DNA of 64,000 bases, from positions 73,882-137,881 of the forward strand of contig JAWLHE010000012.1 of the NCBI GenBank assembly GCA_041690495.1, written 5' to 3'. Shown one piece after another: positions 9,276 to 17,915 of this stretch. The first letter of the stretch is position 1. Each line of letters starts with the position of its first letter. The notes under the pieces were generated by a model. That model did no database searches and was not told where the DNA came from. It saw only the letters and a list, made by a program, of their open reading frames with translations. Source of the stretch: DATAAP01 sp041690495 (GTDB taxonomy: Bacteria; Pseudomonadota; Alphaproteobacteria; CACIAM-22H2). The translations under genes were made by a program, and so were the position numbers.

Positions 9276-10565
9276 CTACTCCGCCGCCTGCGCCGGGTGC
9301 GATTGCGGCGCGTCGTGGAACTGCTCGGTCTCGGTCGAGCCCGCCATCGCCGTCGTCGACGACTTGCCGGCCGAAATCGCGGTCGCGACCGCGTCGAAGT
9401 AGCTCGTCCCCACCTCGCGCTGGTGCTTGACGGCGGTGTAGCCGTGCTTTTCGGAAGCGAATTCGGCTTCCTGAAGCTCGGAATACGCCGCCATGCCGCG
9501 TGTCGCGTAGCCGCGCGCCAGCTCGAACATCGAGTGGTTCAGCGCATGGAAGCCGGCGAGCGTCACGAACTGGTACTTGTAGCCCATCGCGCCGATGCGC
9601 TTCTGGAACTCGGCGATGTCGTGCATCGGCAGCTTCTTGCGCCAGTTGAACGAGGGCGAGCAGTTGTACGCGAGCATCTTGCCCGGGAAATGATGATGGA
9701 TCGCGTCGGCGAAACGCTGCGCGTCGTCGAGGTTCGGTTCCGCCGTTTCCCACCAGATCAGGTCGGCATACTCCGCATAGGCAAGGCCGCGTGCGATCGC
9801 ATAATCCTTGCCGACGCCGGGCTTGATGCGGAAGAAGCCCTCCGGCGTACGTTCGCCGGTCAGGAACTTGTGGTCGCGCGGATCGATGTCCGAAGTCAGA
9901 AGCTGCGCCGAGTCCGCGTCGGTGCGCGCGAGCAGCACGGTCGGAACACCTTCGACCTCGGCCGCGAGCCGCGCCGCATTCAGCGTGCGCACGTGCTGCT
10001 GGATCGGCACCAGCACCTTGCCGCCGAGATGGCCGCATTTCTTCTCGGAGGCGAGCTGGTCCTCGAAATGGACGCCTGCTGCGCCCGCCTCGATCATCGC
10101 CTTCATCAGCTCGAAGGCGTTCAGCGGACCGCCGAAGCCGGCCTCGGCATCGGCGATGATCGGCGCGAGCCAATGCGTGTCGCCCTGCCCTTCCATTTTC
10201 TGGATCTGGTCGGCGCGCTTGAGCGCGTTGTTGATGCGGCGCACGACGTCGGGCACCGAGCTGGCCGGATAGAGGCTCTGGTCGGGATACATCTGGCCGG
10301 CGTTGTTGGCGTCGGCCGCCACCTGCCATCCGGACAGATAGATTGCTTTGAGCCCGGCCTTGACCTGCTGGACCGCTTGGTTGCCGGTCAGCGCGCCGAG
10401 GGTCGGCACGAAATCCTCGGTCGTGAGCAGCTGCCACAGCCGGCGCGCGCCGAGATCGGCCAGCGTGTGCTGCTCGCGGACCGAGCCCGAGAGCCGTTCG
10501 ACGTCCGCTGCGCTATAGTCGCGCTTGATTCCGCGCCAGCGGTCCGAGGTCCAGTCGAGGGGCAT
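9276..10565 (-). CDS. aceA: Isocitrate lyase
   Basis: The 429-residue enzyme splits isocitrate into glyoxylate and succinate, the first step of the glyoxylate shunt. The active-site loop KKCGHLGGK (catalytic cysteine, about residue 185) is intact, and ADAEAGFGG, VHFEDQLASEKK, LLARTDADSA and YNCSPSFNW match the family. It diverges from the regulator at 10731, and malate synthase is not in the window. Growth on acetate or fatty acids is implied. Confidence 0.97.
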   Translation of the reverse strand: MPLDWTSDRWRGIKRDYSAADVERLSGSVREQHTLADLGARRLWQLLTTEDFVPTLGALTGNQAVQQVKAGLKAIYLSGWQVAADANNAGQMYPDQSLYPASSVPDVVRRINNALKRADQIQKMEGQGDTHWLAPIIADAEAGFGGPLNAFELMKAMIEAGAAGVHFEDQLASEKKCGHLGGKVLVPIQQHVRTLNAARLAAEVEGVPTVLLARTDADSAQLLTSDIDPRDHKFLTGERTPEGFFRIKPGVGKDYAIARGLAYAEYADLIWWETAEPNLDDAQRFADAIHHHFPGKMLAYNCSPSFNWRKKLPMHDIAEFQKRIGAMGYKYQFVTLAGFHALNHSMFELARGYATRGMAAYSELQEAEFASEKHGYTAVKHQREVGTSYFDAVATAISAGKSSTTAMAGSTETEQFHDAPQSHPAQAAE

Positions 10566-10643
10566 GGTCGTCTCCGTTGCAGATTGGGTGAGTAAAGATT
10601 TTCACACTGCAACGCGAAAGGCCACGTCTCATGCGCAATAAAA

Positions 10644-10700
10644 TTAGCAAACCTGTGCGCCCATTTGCAGTTTTCACCATTTGATTGTAAAGTTTGTAAA
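10644..10700. promoter_or_regulatory. Candidate operator cluster between aceA and its regulator
   Basis: The AT-rich divergent spacer holds TTAGCAAAC (10644-10652), TTTGCAG (10664-10670) and TTTGTAAA (10693-10700), all close to the TTTGCAAA-type half site known for RamB/ScfR regulators of glyoxylate-cycle genes. The regulator encoded alongside belongs to that family, so autoregulation plus aceA control is a reasonable inference. Confidence 0.5.
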
Positions 10701-10730
10701 TAGCCGGATCGTCCGGCAAGGGGGCTGGCG

Positions 10731-12164
10731 ATGGCGCGCAAGGCGTTGCTGGGAAACAAAATTCGGCGTCTGCGGCAGGACCGCGGCCTGACCCAGCAGC
10801 AGATGGCCGAGCAGCTCGGCATCAGCCCGAGCTACCTGAACCTTATCGAGCACAACGAGCGGCCGGTGACGGTCCCGCTCCTGCTCAAGCTCGGCCGGGC
10901 CTTCGAGGTCGATCTCCAGGACCTGTCCGAGGAGGACGAGCGCAAGCTCGCGGTCGGCCTGCGCGAGGTCTTTGCCGACGCGACCCTGAGCAATCATGAG
11001 ATCAAGCCGGACGAGATCCGCGCCCTGGTCGATGCGGCGCCGAACGCCGCCAAGGGCATTATCGAGCTCTACCGCGCCTACCGGTCGGCGCGCGAGGACG
11101 CGCAGGCGCTGGTGCTCGGTCTGCCCGGCGCGTCGGGCGAGGCGTCGCCCCGGCGCCTGTTGCTGCCGACCGAAGAGGCGCGCGACTTCTTCTACGACCG
11201 CACCAATCATTTTCCGACGATCGAGGAGGCGGCCGAGGCGCTGTGGCGGGAGGCGGAACTCGACCCCAAGGATCCCTATCGCGGTCTCGTCGCGCATCTC
11301 GCCCAGCGTCACGGCATCGCGGTGGAGATCGCGCCGATCGAGGCGATGCACGGTGCCGTGCGCCGCTACGACGCCAAGGCGAAGCGCCTGGTCCTGTCCG
11401 AGGTGATGCCGCGCGGCAGCCGCAACTTTCATATCGCCTATCACATCGGCCTGATCGAGGCGAAGGAGGCGATCGATGCGATCCTGGCCGATGCGAAGCT
11501 GTCGTCCGAGGAGACGCGAACCCTGTGCCGCGTCGGCCTCACCAACTATTTCGCCGGCGCAGCACTGATGCCGTATGCGCCGTTCCTCGCCGGGGCGAAG
11601 GCGGCGCGCTACGACATCGACCGCCTGACGCACCGTTTCGACGTCTCGTTCGAGCAGGTCTGCCATCGCCTTTCGACCCTGCAACGGCCGGGCGCGAAAG
11701 GTGTGCCGTTCTATCTCGTGCGCGTCGACATCGCCGGCAACATCTCCAAGCGCTTCTCGGCGGCCGGCTTCCACTTCTCGCGCTTCGGCGGCTCGTGTCC
11801 GCGCTGGGTGGTGCACGAGGCGTTCATGACGCCGGGTCTCATCCGCACTCAGGTGGCGCAGCTTCCCGACGGCACGACATTCTTCTGCATCGCACGCACC
11901 GTGACCAAGGAAAGCGGCGCCTTCGACCAGCCGCAGTCGCAGATGGCGATCGGCATCGGCTGCGACATCGGCCACGCGCGCGAGCTGGTCTATGCCGACG
12001 GCCATGACCTCGAGCGCGTCGAGCGCGCCACCGGGATCGGCGTCGGCTGCCGCCTGTGCGAGCGCATGAACTGCCGCCAGCGCGCATTTCCGCCGCTGCA
12101 GCACCGCCTGATGATCGACGAGAAGGTGAAAGGCGTCTCCGCCTATCCGTTCAGCGCGGGCTAG
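10731..12164 (+). CDS. Xre-type short-chain acyl regulator (ScfR/RamB-like, DUF2083)
   Basis: The 477-residue protein has an N-terminal Xre helix-turn-helix (about residues 8-62, IRRLRQDRGLTQQQMAEQLG), a middle ImmA/IrrE-like domain, and a C-terminal DUF2083 region ending in a cysteine-rich segment (GCRLCERMNC). In the IrrE-like part the expected HExxH is read as FHIAYHIG, so the catalytic glutamate is missing and the domain is probably a ligand sensor rather than a peptidase. Relatives (RamB, ScfR, PrpC-linked) control glyoxylate or propionate genes in response to acyl-CoA. It diverges from aceA and is preceded by GGGGGC. Confidence 0.85.
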   Translation: MARKALLGNKIRRLRQDRGLTQQQMAEQLGISPSYLNLIEHNERPVTVPLLLKLGRAFEVDLQDLSEEDERKLAVGLREVFADATLSNHEIKPDEIRALVDAAPNAAKGIIELYRAYRSAREDAQALVLGLPGASGEASPRRLLLPTEEARDFFYDRTNHFPTIEEAAEALWREAELDPKDPYRGLVAHLAQRHGIAVEIAPIEAMHGAVRRYDAKAKRLVLSEVMPRGSRNFHIAYHIGLIEAKEAIDAILADAKLSSEETRTLCRVGLTNYFAGAALMPYAPFLAGAKAARYDIDRLTHRFDVSFEQVCHRLSTLQRPGAKGVPFYLVRVDIAGNISKRFSAAGFHFSRFGGSCPRWVVHEAFMTPGLIRTQVAQLPDGTTFFCIARTVTKESGAFDQPQSQMAIGIGCDIGHARELVYADGHDLERVERATGIGVGCRLCERMNCRQRAFPPLQHRLMIDEKVKGVSAYPFSAG

Positions 12165-12178
12165 GGCAGGGCGCGGCG

Positions 12179-12202
12179 CTCGGTAAATATTGGCCTTACC
12201 GA
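12179..12202 (+). terminator. Hairpin after the Xre regulator
   Basis: CTCGGTAA (12179-12186) pairs with TTACCGAG (12195-12202), followed by a T-rich stretch. It separates the regulator from the lower-GC islet that follows. Confidence 0.5.
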
Positions 12203-12253
12203 GTCTGTCATTTATCTTATGGTTGCGTGATACTCAACCTTGGACACTGATAC

Positions 12254-13414
12254 GTGCCGTCGTCGGTCCGCGCGATAGTTGAACCAGCAATGCTCGTTTG
12301 GGCCCGGAAAAGTGCCGGCCTAAGCGTAGAAGAGCTCGCGCGCCGATTGGGAATTGCGCCATCAAAGCTTCAGGATTGGGAGGCAGGAACTTCCAGTCCG
12401 ACCGTCAAGCAGCTGCAGCGCCTTGCGGCGGCATGCAAGCGGCCCAGCGCCGTTCTGTATCTGTCCGAACCACCGACAGATTTCATGCCGCTTCGAGACT
12501 TCCGGCGGCTGCCTGGCGATGGACTACGCGCCATCTCACCAGAACTCACGTATCAAATTCGGCGAGCCCAAGAACGGCGAGCGGCCTCCCTCGATCTTTC
12601 TGAAGCTGCTGGGTTCCAAGTCAACCCTTTTGAACTCCGAGCAGATACTGATGAAGCTCCAGAGGAAGTTGGTGCTCGGATACGAAACGCACTCGGCGTT
12701 ACTCTAGATGCACAGTCATCTTGGTCAGGCACATACGAAGCGTTCAACAGCTGGCGGTCAGCCGCAGAGAACCTCGGAGTTTTGGTATTTCAAGCTCGTG
12801 ATGTCGAAGTATCCGAGATTAGAGGTTTTTCACTCGCTGAGCGCATAGCACCAACGATTGTCGTTAACACAAAGGACACCCCAAACGGTCGAACGTTCAG
12901 CCTGCTGCACGAATTTGCGCACCTGATGTTACGAGTAAGTGGAATATGCGATCTCGATGATGAGACGCAACCACCCGAAGAGCGCCGCATCGAAGTGTTC
13001 TGCAACGCAGTCGCTGCCGCTGCGCTGATGCCTCGTGACCAGTTTCTAGCGATACCAATGGTCGCCAGCACAACAAGTCGGCGAAGATGGAGCGACACAG
13101 AGATCGCAGCGCTCTCCAGAACATTTCGCGTAAGTCGGGAAGCAGTGCTCCGGCGGCTGCTTGAACTTGGCCGCACCACGTTAGCATTCTATAGAGAGAA
13201 GCGTCACGAATACGCAGCAGAGTACAGCACACATGAGCGTTCATCGGGCGGCTTTGCGCCGCCGCATACGATGGCGGTAGCAGTCGCTGGAAAGCCATTC
13301 GTTCGACTCGTCCTGCAGTCCTATTACCAAGACAGAATAAGTTTAAGCGCAGTCTCCGACTACTTAGGCGTTCGCGTAAAACACCTACCGCGTATTGAAG
13401 CCGCTGTTTGGTGA
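12254..13414 (+). CDS. Xre plus ImmA/IrrE metallopeptidase-domain protein (probable antitoxin)
   Basis: The 386-residue product has an Xre helix-turn-helix (about residues 13-65, ARKSAGLSVEELARRLG) joined to a COG2856 ImmA/IrrE domain with an intact zinc motif, LLHEFAHLML (HEFAH, about residue 220). The start is a GTG. Its GC content is clearly below that of its neighbours, which suggests transfer. Together with the next gene it forms a pair seen repeatedly in prokaryotes and predicted to be a toxin-antitoxin module. By analogy this gene would be the regulator/antitoxin, although the peptidase could also act on a repressor. Confidence 0.85.
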   Translation: MPSSVRAIVEPAMLVWARKSAGLSVEELARRLGIAPSKLQDWEAGTSSPTVKQLQRLAAACKRPSAVLYLSEPPTDFMPLRDFRRLPGDGLRAISPELTYQIRRAQERRAASLDLSEAAGFQVNPFELRADTDEAPEEVGARIRNALGVTLDAQSSWSGTYEAFNSWRSAAENLGVLVFQARDVEVSEIRGFSLAERIAPTIVVNTKDTPNGRTFSLLHEFAHLMLRVSGICDLDDETQPPEERRIEVFCNAVAAAALMPRDQFLAIPMVASTTSRRRWSDTEIAALSRTFRVSREAVLRRLLELGRTTLAFYREKRHEYAAEYSTHERSSGGFAPPHTMAVAVAGKPFVRLVLQSYYQDRISLSAVSDYLGVRVKHLPRIEAAVW

Positions 13415-13425
13415 AAGGCAGGTCG

Positions 13426-13887
13426 ATGTATTCGATCGATACAAGCGGCCTGCTCGACGGAATGAAGCGACATTATCCGCCAGACATTTTTCCTGGCGTA
13501 TGGGCGCGAGTTGAAGAGCTTGTAGATGCCAGCGAGCTAAAAGCCTGCGAGATGGTAGTCGTCGAAATTGGGAAGAAGGATGACGCGACTTTAGAATGGG
13601 TCAAGGCGCGGCCGGCGTTGACGGTTCCCCTGGATGAGGAACGGCAAAGGATCGTTAGAGACCTGTTGCGACAATATCCGCGCTTGGTAGATACCAGAAA
13701 GGGACGTTCAGGGGCTGACCCATTTGTGATTGCGCTTGGAATGCAATTGAGATGTCCGGTGATAACCGGCGAACCGCGGACCGGGCGCATCGATAGACCA
13801 AAAATTCCCGATGTGTGTGATGCCGTCGGCGTACCGTGTCTTACTTTTCTTGAGTTTATTCGAAGCCAAGGCTGGGTCTTCCGCTGA
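13426..13887 (+). CDS. DUF4411 PIN-like protein (probable toxin nuclease)
   Basis: The 153-residue protein starts MYSIDTSGLLDGMKRHYPP, where the first aspartate and the later KGRSGADPFVIALG and VITGEP acidic positions match the PIN-fold nuclease layout of DUF4411. I choose the ATG at 13426; TTG and GTG codons at 13408 and 13411 overlap the upstream stop but would only add a few residues. It is tightly coupled to the ImmA/IrrE gene and shares its low GC. RNase activity is inferred from the fold, not seen. Confidence 0.8.
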   Translation: MYSIDTSGLLDGMKRHYPPDIFPGVWARVEELVDASELKACEMVVVEIGKKDDATLEWVKARPALTVPLDEERQRIVRDLLRQYPRLVDTRKGRSGADPFVIALGMQLRCPVITGEPRTGRIDRPKIPDVCDAVGVPCLTFLEFIRSQGWVFR

Positions 13888-13895
13888 CGGAAGGG

Positions 13896-15125
13896 CTATG
13901 TGCGCCTAAGTGCAATGGCGCACGACGTCGCCACGAAACCGCCGATGCCGAGAGATACGAACGCCCAGCCCCACACGGTCGGCGCCGTGCCGGCGGCATT
14001 GGTCGCATCCAGCACGGCACCGAAGGTGAGGGGAGCCGCGGCCCCGGCGCCGAAGCCGAGCATCGAGCGCACCGCCAATGTGGTGCCGAGAAGCGGGGGC
14101 GGCACGCTTTCCGTCATGGCCGTGGACAGCACCGACGAGTCGCCGATGGTGGTGAAGCCGTAGACGGCGCCGAGCGCCACCACCAGCCAGATCGGCCAGG
14201 CGACCGCCCAGCCGAACACGAACGAGCACACCGCACTCGTGCCCGCCATGGCGACCAGCACCGCGCGCCGGCCGAAGCGGTCGGACATGGCCCCCATCGA
14301 CCATGACGAGGCCAGCCCCATCAGGTGCAGGCCCGCCGCGAGATAGGCGCCGAACTCCGCCGCGGTCAGCGCGCCGGCGCCGCCAAATGCGAGGGCGGCG
14401 GCGAGGAAGGCCGGCGTCCACGCCCACATGCCGAACAATTCCCAGGAATGCGCGGTGTAGCCGCCGATCAGCAGCAGCGCGTTGCGGTTCCGCAGCACGG
14501 CGGACCGGAACGGGGCATGTTCGCCGCGCGCGTGCACGACGTTCGGCGTGCCGCGCAGGACGGCGAGGGCGATCAGGCAGCCCGAAGCCGTCGCGACGGC
14601 GGTGAGGGCGAAGGCAAGACGATAGCCGCCGAGGGGCAGGGCGAGGCCGATCAGCAGCAGGGCTGCGGCATAGCCGAGCGACGAGGCGCCGAGATACCAG
14701 CCCATCGCGGTGCCGCGCCGCCGCGGCTCGTAGCGCTCGGCGATCAGCATGATCGCGGTCGTGTAGGTGCCGCCCTGCGCCGCCGCGGCCAGCGCATAAA
14801 GCAGCAGTCCGCTGAGATAGGAGCGGGCGAAGACCGCGAACAGCACGATCGCGACGGCGCCGGCCGCGGCCGAGGCTCGGAATACGTTGCGCGCACCGAG
14901 GCGGTCGGCGAGCCAGGACGTGACCAGCAGCGACACGCCGTAGCCGAACTGGAACGCCGCCGCGACCGAGCCGGCCTCCGTCGCGGTCATCGACCATTCG
15001 CGCTGCAGCACCGCGAGGCAGGCCGCATAGACCATGAAGCTGAAGGCGATGAGCAGGCGCGAGCCGCACAGCGCGATCAGCCATGCGTCGCGGAACAGGG
15101 GCCGGGAAAGCGGGGCGTCGTTCAA
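13896..15125 (-). CDS. MFS transporter
   Basis: The 409-residue membrane protein has about 12 hydrophobic segments in two halves, with the loop 2-3 motif WLADRLGARNVF and a counterpart MGAMSDRFGRRAV in the second half, the standard major-facilitator signatures. The substrate is unknown. It converges on the DUF4411 gene with an 8-base gap and lies 115 bases downstream of the acetyltransferase, possibly in one transcript with it. Confidence 0.88.
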   Translation of the reverse strand: MNDAPLSRPLFRDAWLIALCGSRLLIAFSFMVYAACLAVLQREWSMTATEAGSVAAAFQFGYGVSLLVTSWLADRLGARNVFRASAAAGAVAIVLFAVFARSYLSGLLLYALAAAAQGGTYTTAIMLIAERYEPRRRGTAMGWYLGASSLGYAAALLLIGLALPLGGYRLAFALTAVATASGCLIALAVLRGTPNVVHARGEHAPFRSAVLRNRNALLLIGGYTAHSWELFGMWAWTPAFLAAALAFGGAGALTAAEFGAYLAAGLHLMGLASSWSMGAMSDRFGRRAVLVAMAGTSAVCSFVFGWAVAWPIWLVVALGAVYGFTTIGDSSVLSTAMTESVPPPLLGTTLAVRSMLGFGAGAAAPLTFGAVLDATNAAGTAPTVWGWAFVSLGIGGFVATSCAIALRRT

Positions 15126-15240
15126 GAGCGTCTTCAGCCGGGTCGCCGGACGGTACTCACATCAGTCGGCCTGTGTCCACTGCGCGGCCACGCGCCGCCA
15201 CCGTGCGGCGGCGAGCCGCAGCAGCAGCCGCGCGGCGGCG

Positions 15241-15756
15241 CTACAGAATCTTCTCCATGACGATGACGTCGACCCATTTGTCATCGAGCCGGCCCTGCTC
15301 GCGGTAGATGCCGACGGTGCGGAAACCGGCGCTCTCGTAGAGTGCGACGCCGGCGGGATTGAAGGGAAAGGCGGAGAGCACGAGCTTGTGGAAACCGATC
15401 TCCCGCGCCGCGTCGATGAGATGCGTGAGCAGGGCGCGGCCGATGCCGCGCCCGCGCCGCTCGCGGGCGATGTAGATCGAGAAGTCCGCAACGTGGTCGT
15501 AGCAATGCCGCGGATTGAACACGTTGAGGCTCGCCCAGGCGACGATCTCGCCGTCCTGCTCGGCGACGAACACGGGGTGGCGCTCGCTTCTGCCGGCGAG
15601 CCATCGCCTCCGCTCGTCCGCCGGGCGCAGCTCGGTCTCGAGCGTCGCGAGTCGGTCGAGAATGCCCTCGTTGTAGATACGCGCGATCGCGGGGGAGTCG
15701 TCCGGGGCGGCGCGGCGAATGCCGAGGGCAGGGTGTCGGGACGCGGCATCGTTCAT
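15241..15756 (-). CDS. GNAT N-acetyltransferase (phosphinothricin/methionine sulfoximine-type)
   Basis: The 171-residue protein carries the acetyl-CoA loop ERRGRGIGRALLTHLI and the family features IYNEGI near the N-terminus, FVAEQDGEIVAWASL and DFSIYIA. The pattern is closest to PAT/MddA-type acetyltransferases that modify phosphinothricin, methionine sulfoximine or related amino acid analogues. The exact substrate is not readable. It diverges from the LysR gene, which may control it. Confidence 0.85.
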   Translation of the reverse strand: MNDAASRHPALGIRRAAPDDSPAIARIYNEGILDRLATLETELRPADERRRWLAGRSERHPVFVAEQDGEIVAWASLNVFNPRHCYDHVADFSIYIARERRGRGIGRALLTHLIDAAREIGFHKLVLSAFPFNPAGVALYESAGFRTVGIYREQGRLDDKWVDVIVMEKIL

Positions 15757-15831
15757 GCGGGCCAGTCTCGCGCCTGCGCCTGAATAAGGAAAATAAATTG
15801 TCTGTATTGAAACGATCAGGATAATTTAGAC

Positions 15832-16782
15832 ATGGACATCCGGCTCGCGCATCTGAGGACGTTCCGCGAGGTGGCGCGCCGTGGCAGCTTCTCGCGCGCC
15901 GGCGAAGCTCTTCGCCTCAGCCAGCCGGCGGTCAGTCTGCACGTCCGCCAGCTCGAGGAAGCGTTCGGATCGGCCCTGCTGGAACGCGTCGGCAAGCGCG
16001 CCTTTCCCACCGCGGCGGGCGAGATCGTGCTGGCGCATGGCGAACGCGCCTTCGCCGAGCTCGACGCGGCGCGCACCGCGCTCTCGCAGCGCAGCGGCAC
16101 CATCGCCGGGCGCGTTCGCCTCGGCACCGGCGCCACCGCCAGCATCCATCTGCTGCCACCGCTGCTGCGCCGCCTGCGGCTGGAGCACCCGAGCCTGGAT
16201 CTGACCGTCACCACCGGCAACACTCGCGACATCACCCAGGCGGTCATCGACAATGCGCTTGATGTCGCGATCGTCACCCTGCCGGTCGCCGCGCGCGAGC
16301 TCGCGGTCTCGCCTGTATTCCGGGACGACCTCGTCGTCATCGCACCGCCCGAGCCGCCATGGCGGAGGCTACGCATGATCGCGCCGGCGGAGCTCGCCTC
16401 CCATCCGTTGATCCTGTTCGAGCGCGGCGGCGCGATCCGCTCGGTGATCGACGGCTGGTTCGCGCGCAGCGGCATTGCGCCGCGCGTTGCGATGGAGCTC
16501 GGGAACGCCGAAGCGTCGAAGAAGCTGGTCGGCGCCGGACTCGGCCTGTCGATCATCTCGTCGATCGCGGTGAGGCAGGAGGCGGCTTCGGGCGAGCTGG
16601 TCGTGCTCGCGCCGGTGCCGAAGCTGGCGCGCATGCTGGGCATCGTGCGCCGCCGTGACAAGCCGGTTGCGCCGCCATTGGCGTCGGTGCTCGAGGCGCT
16701 TGAATTCTTCCCGCGAAAGCCGGGCGCCGCGCGTCAGTCCGGCTCGCCGCGCCGCAGGTTGCGCTCGTCGAGATCGGTATAA
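15832..16782 (+). CDS. LysR-family transcriptional regulator
   Basis: The 316-residue protein has the N-terminal winged helix (about residues 4-63, LRTFREVARRGSFSRAGEAL with LSQPAVSLHVRQLE) and a type 2 periplasmic-binding-like effector domain. It diverges from the acetyltransferase; the 75-base AT-rich spacer contains TTGTCTGTATTGAAACGATC, a likely place for LysR binding. The last 49 bases overlap the 3' end of a small lipoprotein gene on the other strand. The C-terminal tail is rich in Arg/Ser and may be non-functional. Confidence 0.92.
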   Translation: MDIRLAHLRTFREVARRGSFSRAGEALRLSQPAVSLHVRQLEEAFGSALLERVGKRAFPTAAGEIVLAHGERAFAELDAARTALSQRSGTIAGRVRLGTGATASIHLLPPLLRRLRLEHPSLDLTVTTGNTRDITQAVIDNALDVAIVTLPVAARELAVSPVFRDDLVVIAPPEPPWRRLRMIAPAELASHPLILFERGGAIRSVIDGWFARSGIAPRVAMELGNAEASKKLVGAGLGLSIISSIAVRQEAASGELVVLAPVPKLARMLGIVRRRDKPVAPPLASVLEALEFFPRKPGAARQSGSPRRRLRSSRSV

Positions 16783-16859
16783 TCGTGACTCACCTCCGCA
16801 CCGGCGCACGCGCCGGCGAGGAGGACGGTCAGAAGCGCGAGCATGCGGTAGACGCGCAT
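16734..16859 (-). CDS. Tiny predicted lipoprotein (41 aa)
   Basis: This frame is too short for usual gene calling. It reads MRVYRMLALLTVLLAGACAG followed by a charged tail ending RNLRRGEPD. The N-terminus is a signal peptide with an AGAC lipobox, giving a mature lipoprotein of about 24 residues. TGAGG precedes the ATG. It lies 34 bases downstream of the cytochrome c gene on the same strand and could be cotranscribed. Its end is antisense to the LysR 3' end. No family is recognised. Confidence 0.5.
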   Translation of the reverse strand: MRVYRMLALLTVLLAGACAGAEVSHDYTDLDERNLRRGEPD

Positions 16860-16893
16860 GCCTCAGGTTAGCGCTTCCTGCGCGCCGTGGCGC

Positions 16894-17391
16894 CTACTCC
16901 TTCGGCACGGCAACGGTGAGATACGGCGCCGGCGCCTTGGCGTCATGCGGCGTCATCGGCGGCGGCGCGAACTTCACCGGCTTGAGGGTCTTGAGATAGT
17001 GTGCCAGCGCTTCCGCGTCGGCGTCCGAGAGGTTGCCGTAGGAATGGTACGGCATGACGGGAGCCAGGATGCGCCCGTCCGGACGCACGCCGGTGCGGAT
17101 CGCCCTGACGAGGTCGGCCGCACTCCATTTGCCGAGCCCGACATCCGGATCCGCGGTGAGATTGGGCGGATAGAAATACCCGAGTCCGGGCAGCTCGAAG
17201 CCGATATCGGAACCGGCGAGGTGAAAGGCAGGATCGGGCTTGCCGATCATCGCGCCGCGGGTGTGGCAGCCGCCGCAGTCCATGATGGCCGCGAGATATT
17301 CGCCGCGCCTGGCGAGCTCGTCCGCCCGCGCGCTCGTCGTCATGGCGGCGGCGCAGGCGCCGAGCGCCAGCGCCGCAAGTGTCCTGGTCAT
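16894..17391 (-). CDS. Periplasmic mono-haem c-type cytochrome
   Basis: The 165-residue protein has a signal peptide (TRTLAALALGACAAAMTTSARA) and one haem-binding motif, CGGCH, about residue 40, with the distal methionine probably in APVMPYHSYGNLSD. This layout is that of single-domain class I cytochromes that serve membrane or periplasmic dehydrogenases. I place the start at the ATG at 17391; upstream ATGs are in frame but lie before the natural signal peptide. No dehydrogenase partner is adjacent. Confidence 0.85.
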   Translation of the reverse strand: MTRTLAALALGACAAAMTTSARADELARRGEYLAAIMDCGGCHTRGAMIGKPDPAFHLAGSDIGFELPGLGYFYPPNLTADPDVGLGKWSAADLVRAIRTGVRPDGRILAPVMPYHSYGNLSDADAEALAHYLKTLKPVKFAPPPMTPHDAKAPAPYLTVAVPKE

Positions 17392-17636
17392 TCCCCTGAA
17401 TCCCCTCATGCTGATCGAACCCGCCGCGCGCCGCCGGAACGGAGCCGGTGGAGCGGGAAGGCGCGCTCTCATGCTACGGTTTGCAGTCGGGCGTTATCGC
17501 GAAGTTTGCATTGCTGCATTGCAACAAAACAGCGGCGCGCGCCCGCGACGGCGAAGCCCGGTCGGGTGGGCGGTGGTCACGCGCGTCTCCCGGAAGCCTC
17601 GCGCGGACCGCAGGGCTGCAGCGGTCCGCGGCCCGC

Positions 17637-17816
17637 TTACTCGACGGGCGCCAGGCTCATCAGCTCCAGCCGCTTGCGCTCGGTGAATTCCGCGATATAG
17701 GACTGGAGGTCGCTTCTTCCCAATTCCGGACGTGATTCCAATAGCTTCTGCCGAAATCGCCGGACTTCCTTTTCCAACTGGTGCTCAAGCTGCGCTTCGC
17801 GAATATGCCGGTTCAT
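17637..17816 (-). CDS. Small helical hypothetical protein
   Basis: The 59-residue product (MNRHIREAQLEHQLEKEVRR and a tail ending MSLAPVE) is highly charged and predicted by eye to be mostly helical, possibly coiled coil. GGGAGG lies 4 bases upstream of the ATG at 17816, a very good ribosome site that decides this start over the in-frame ATG at 17837. It lies downstream of leuS on the same strand, 99 bases away. No family is recognised. Confidence 0.6.
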   Translation of the reverse strand: MNRHIREAQLEHQLEKEVRRFRQKLLESRPELGRSDLQSYIAEFTERKRLELMSLAPVE

Positions 17817-17915
17817 AGATCCTCCCCAGACCGCCATGCGCCCGGTTCACACCCAGGTCTTGCGAGGATTGTTCGATGGGACTCTTAGCAGACCGCAAGA
17901 ATTCGACAACCAGAT

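Noticed and set aside
8221..10437. 738-codon minus-strand open frame joining the ketopantoate reductase to sequence over isocitrate lyase
   Set aside because: Only the last 325 codons match a family. The rest is Arg-rich shadow of aceA in another frame.
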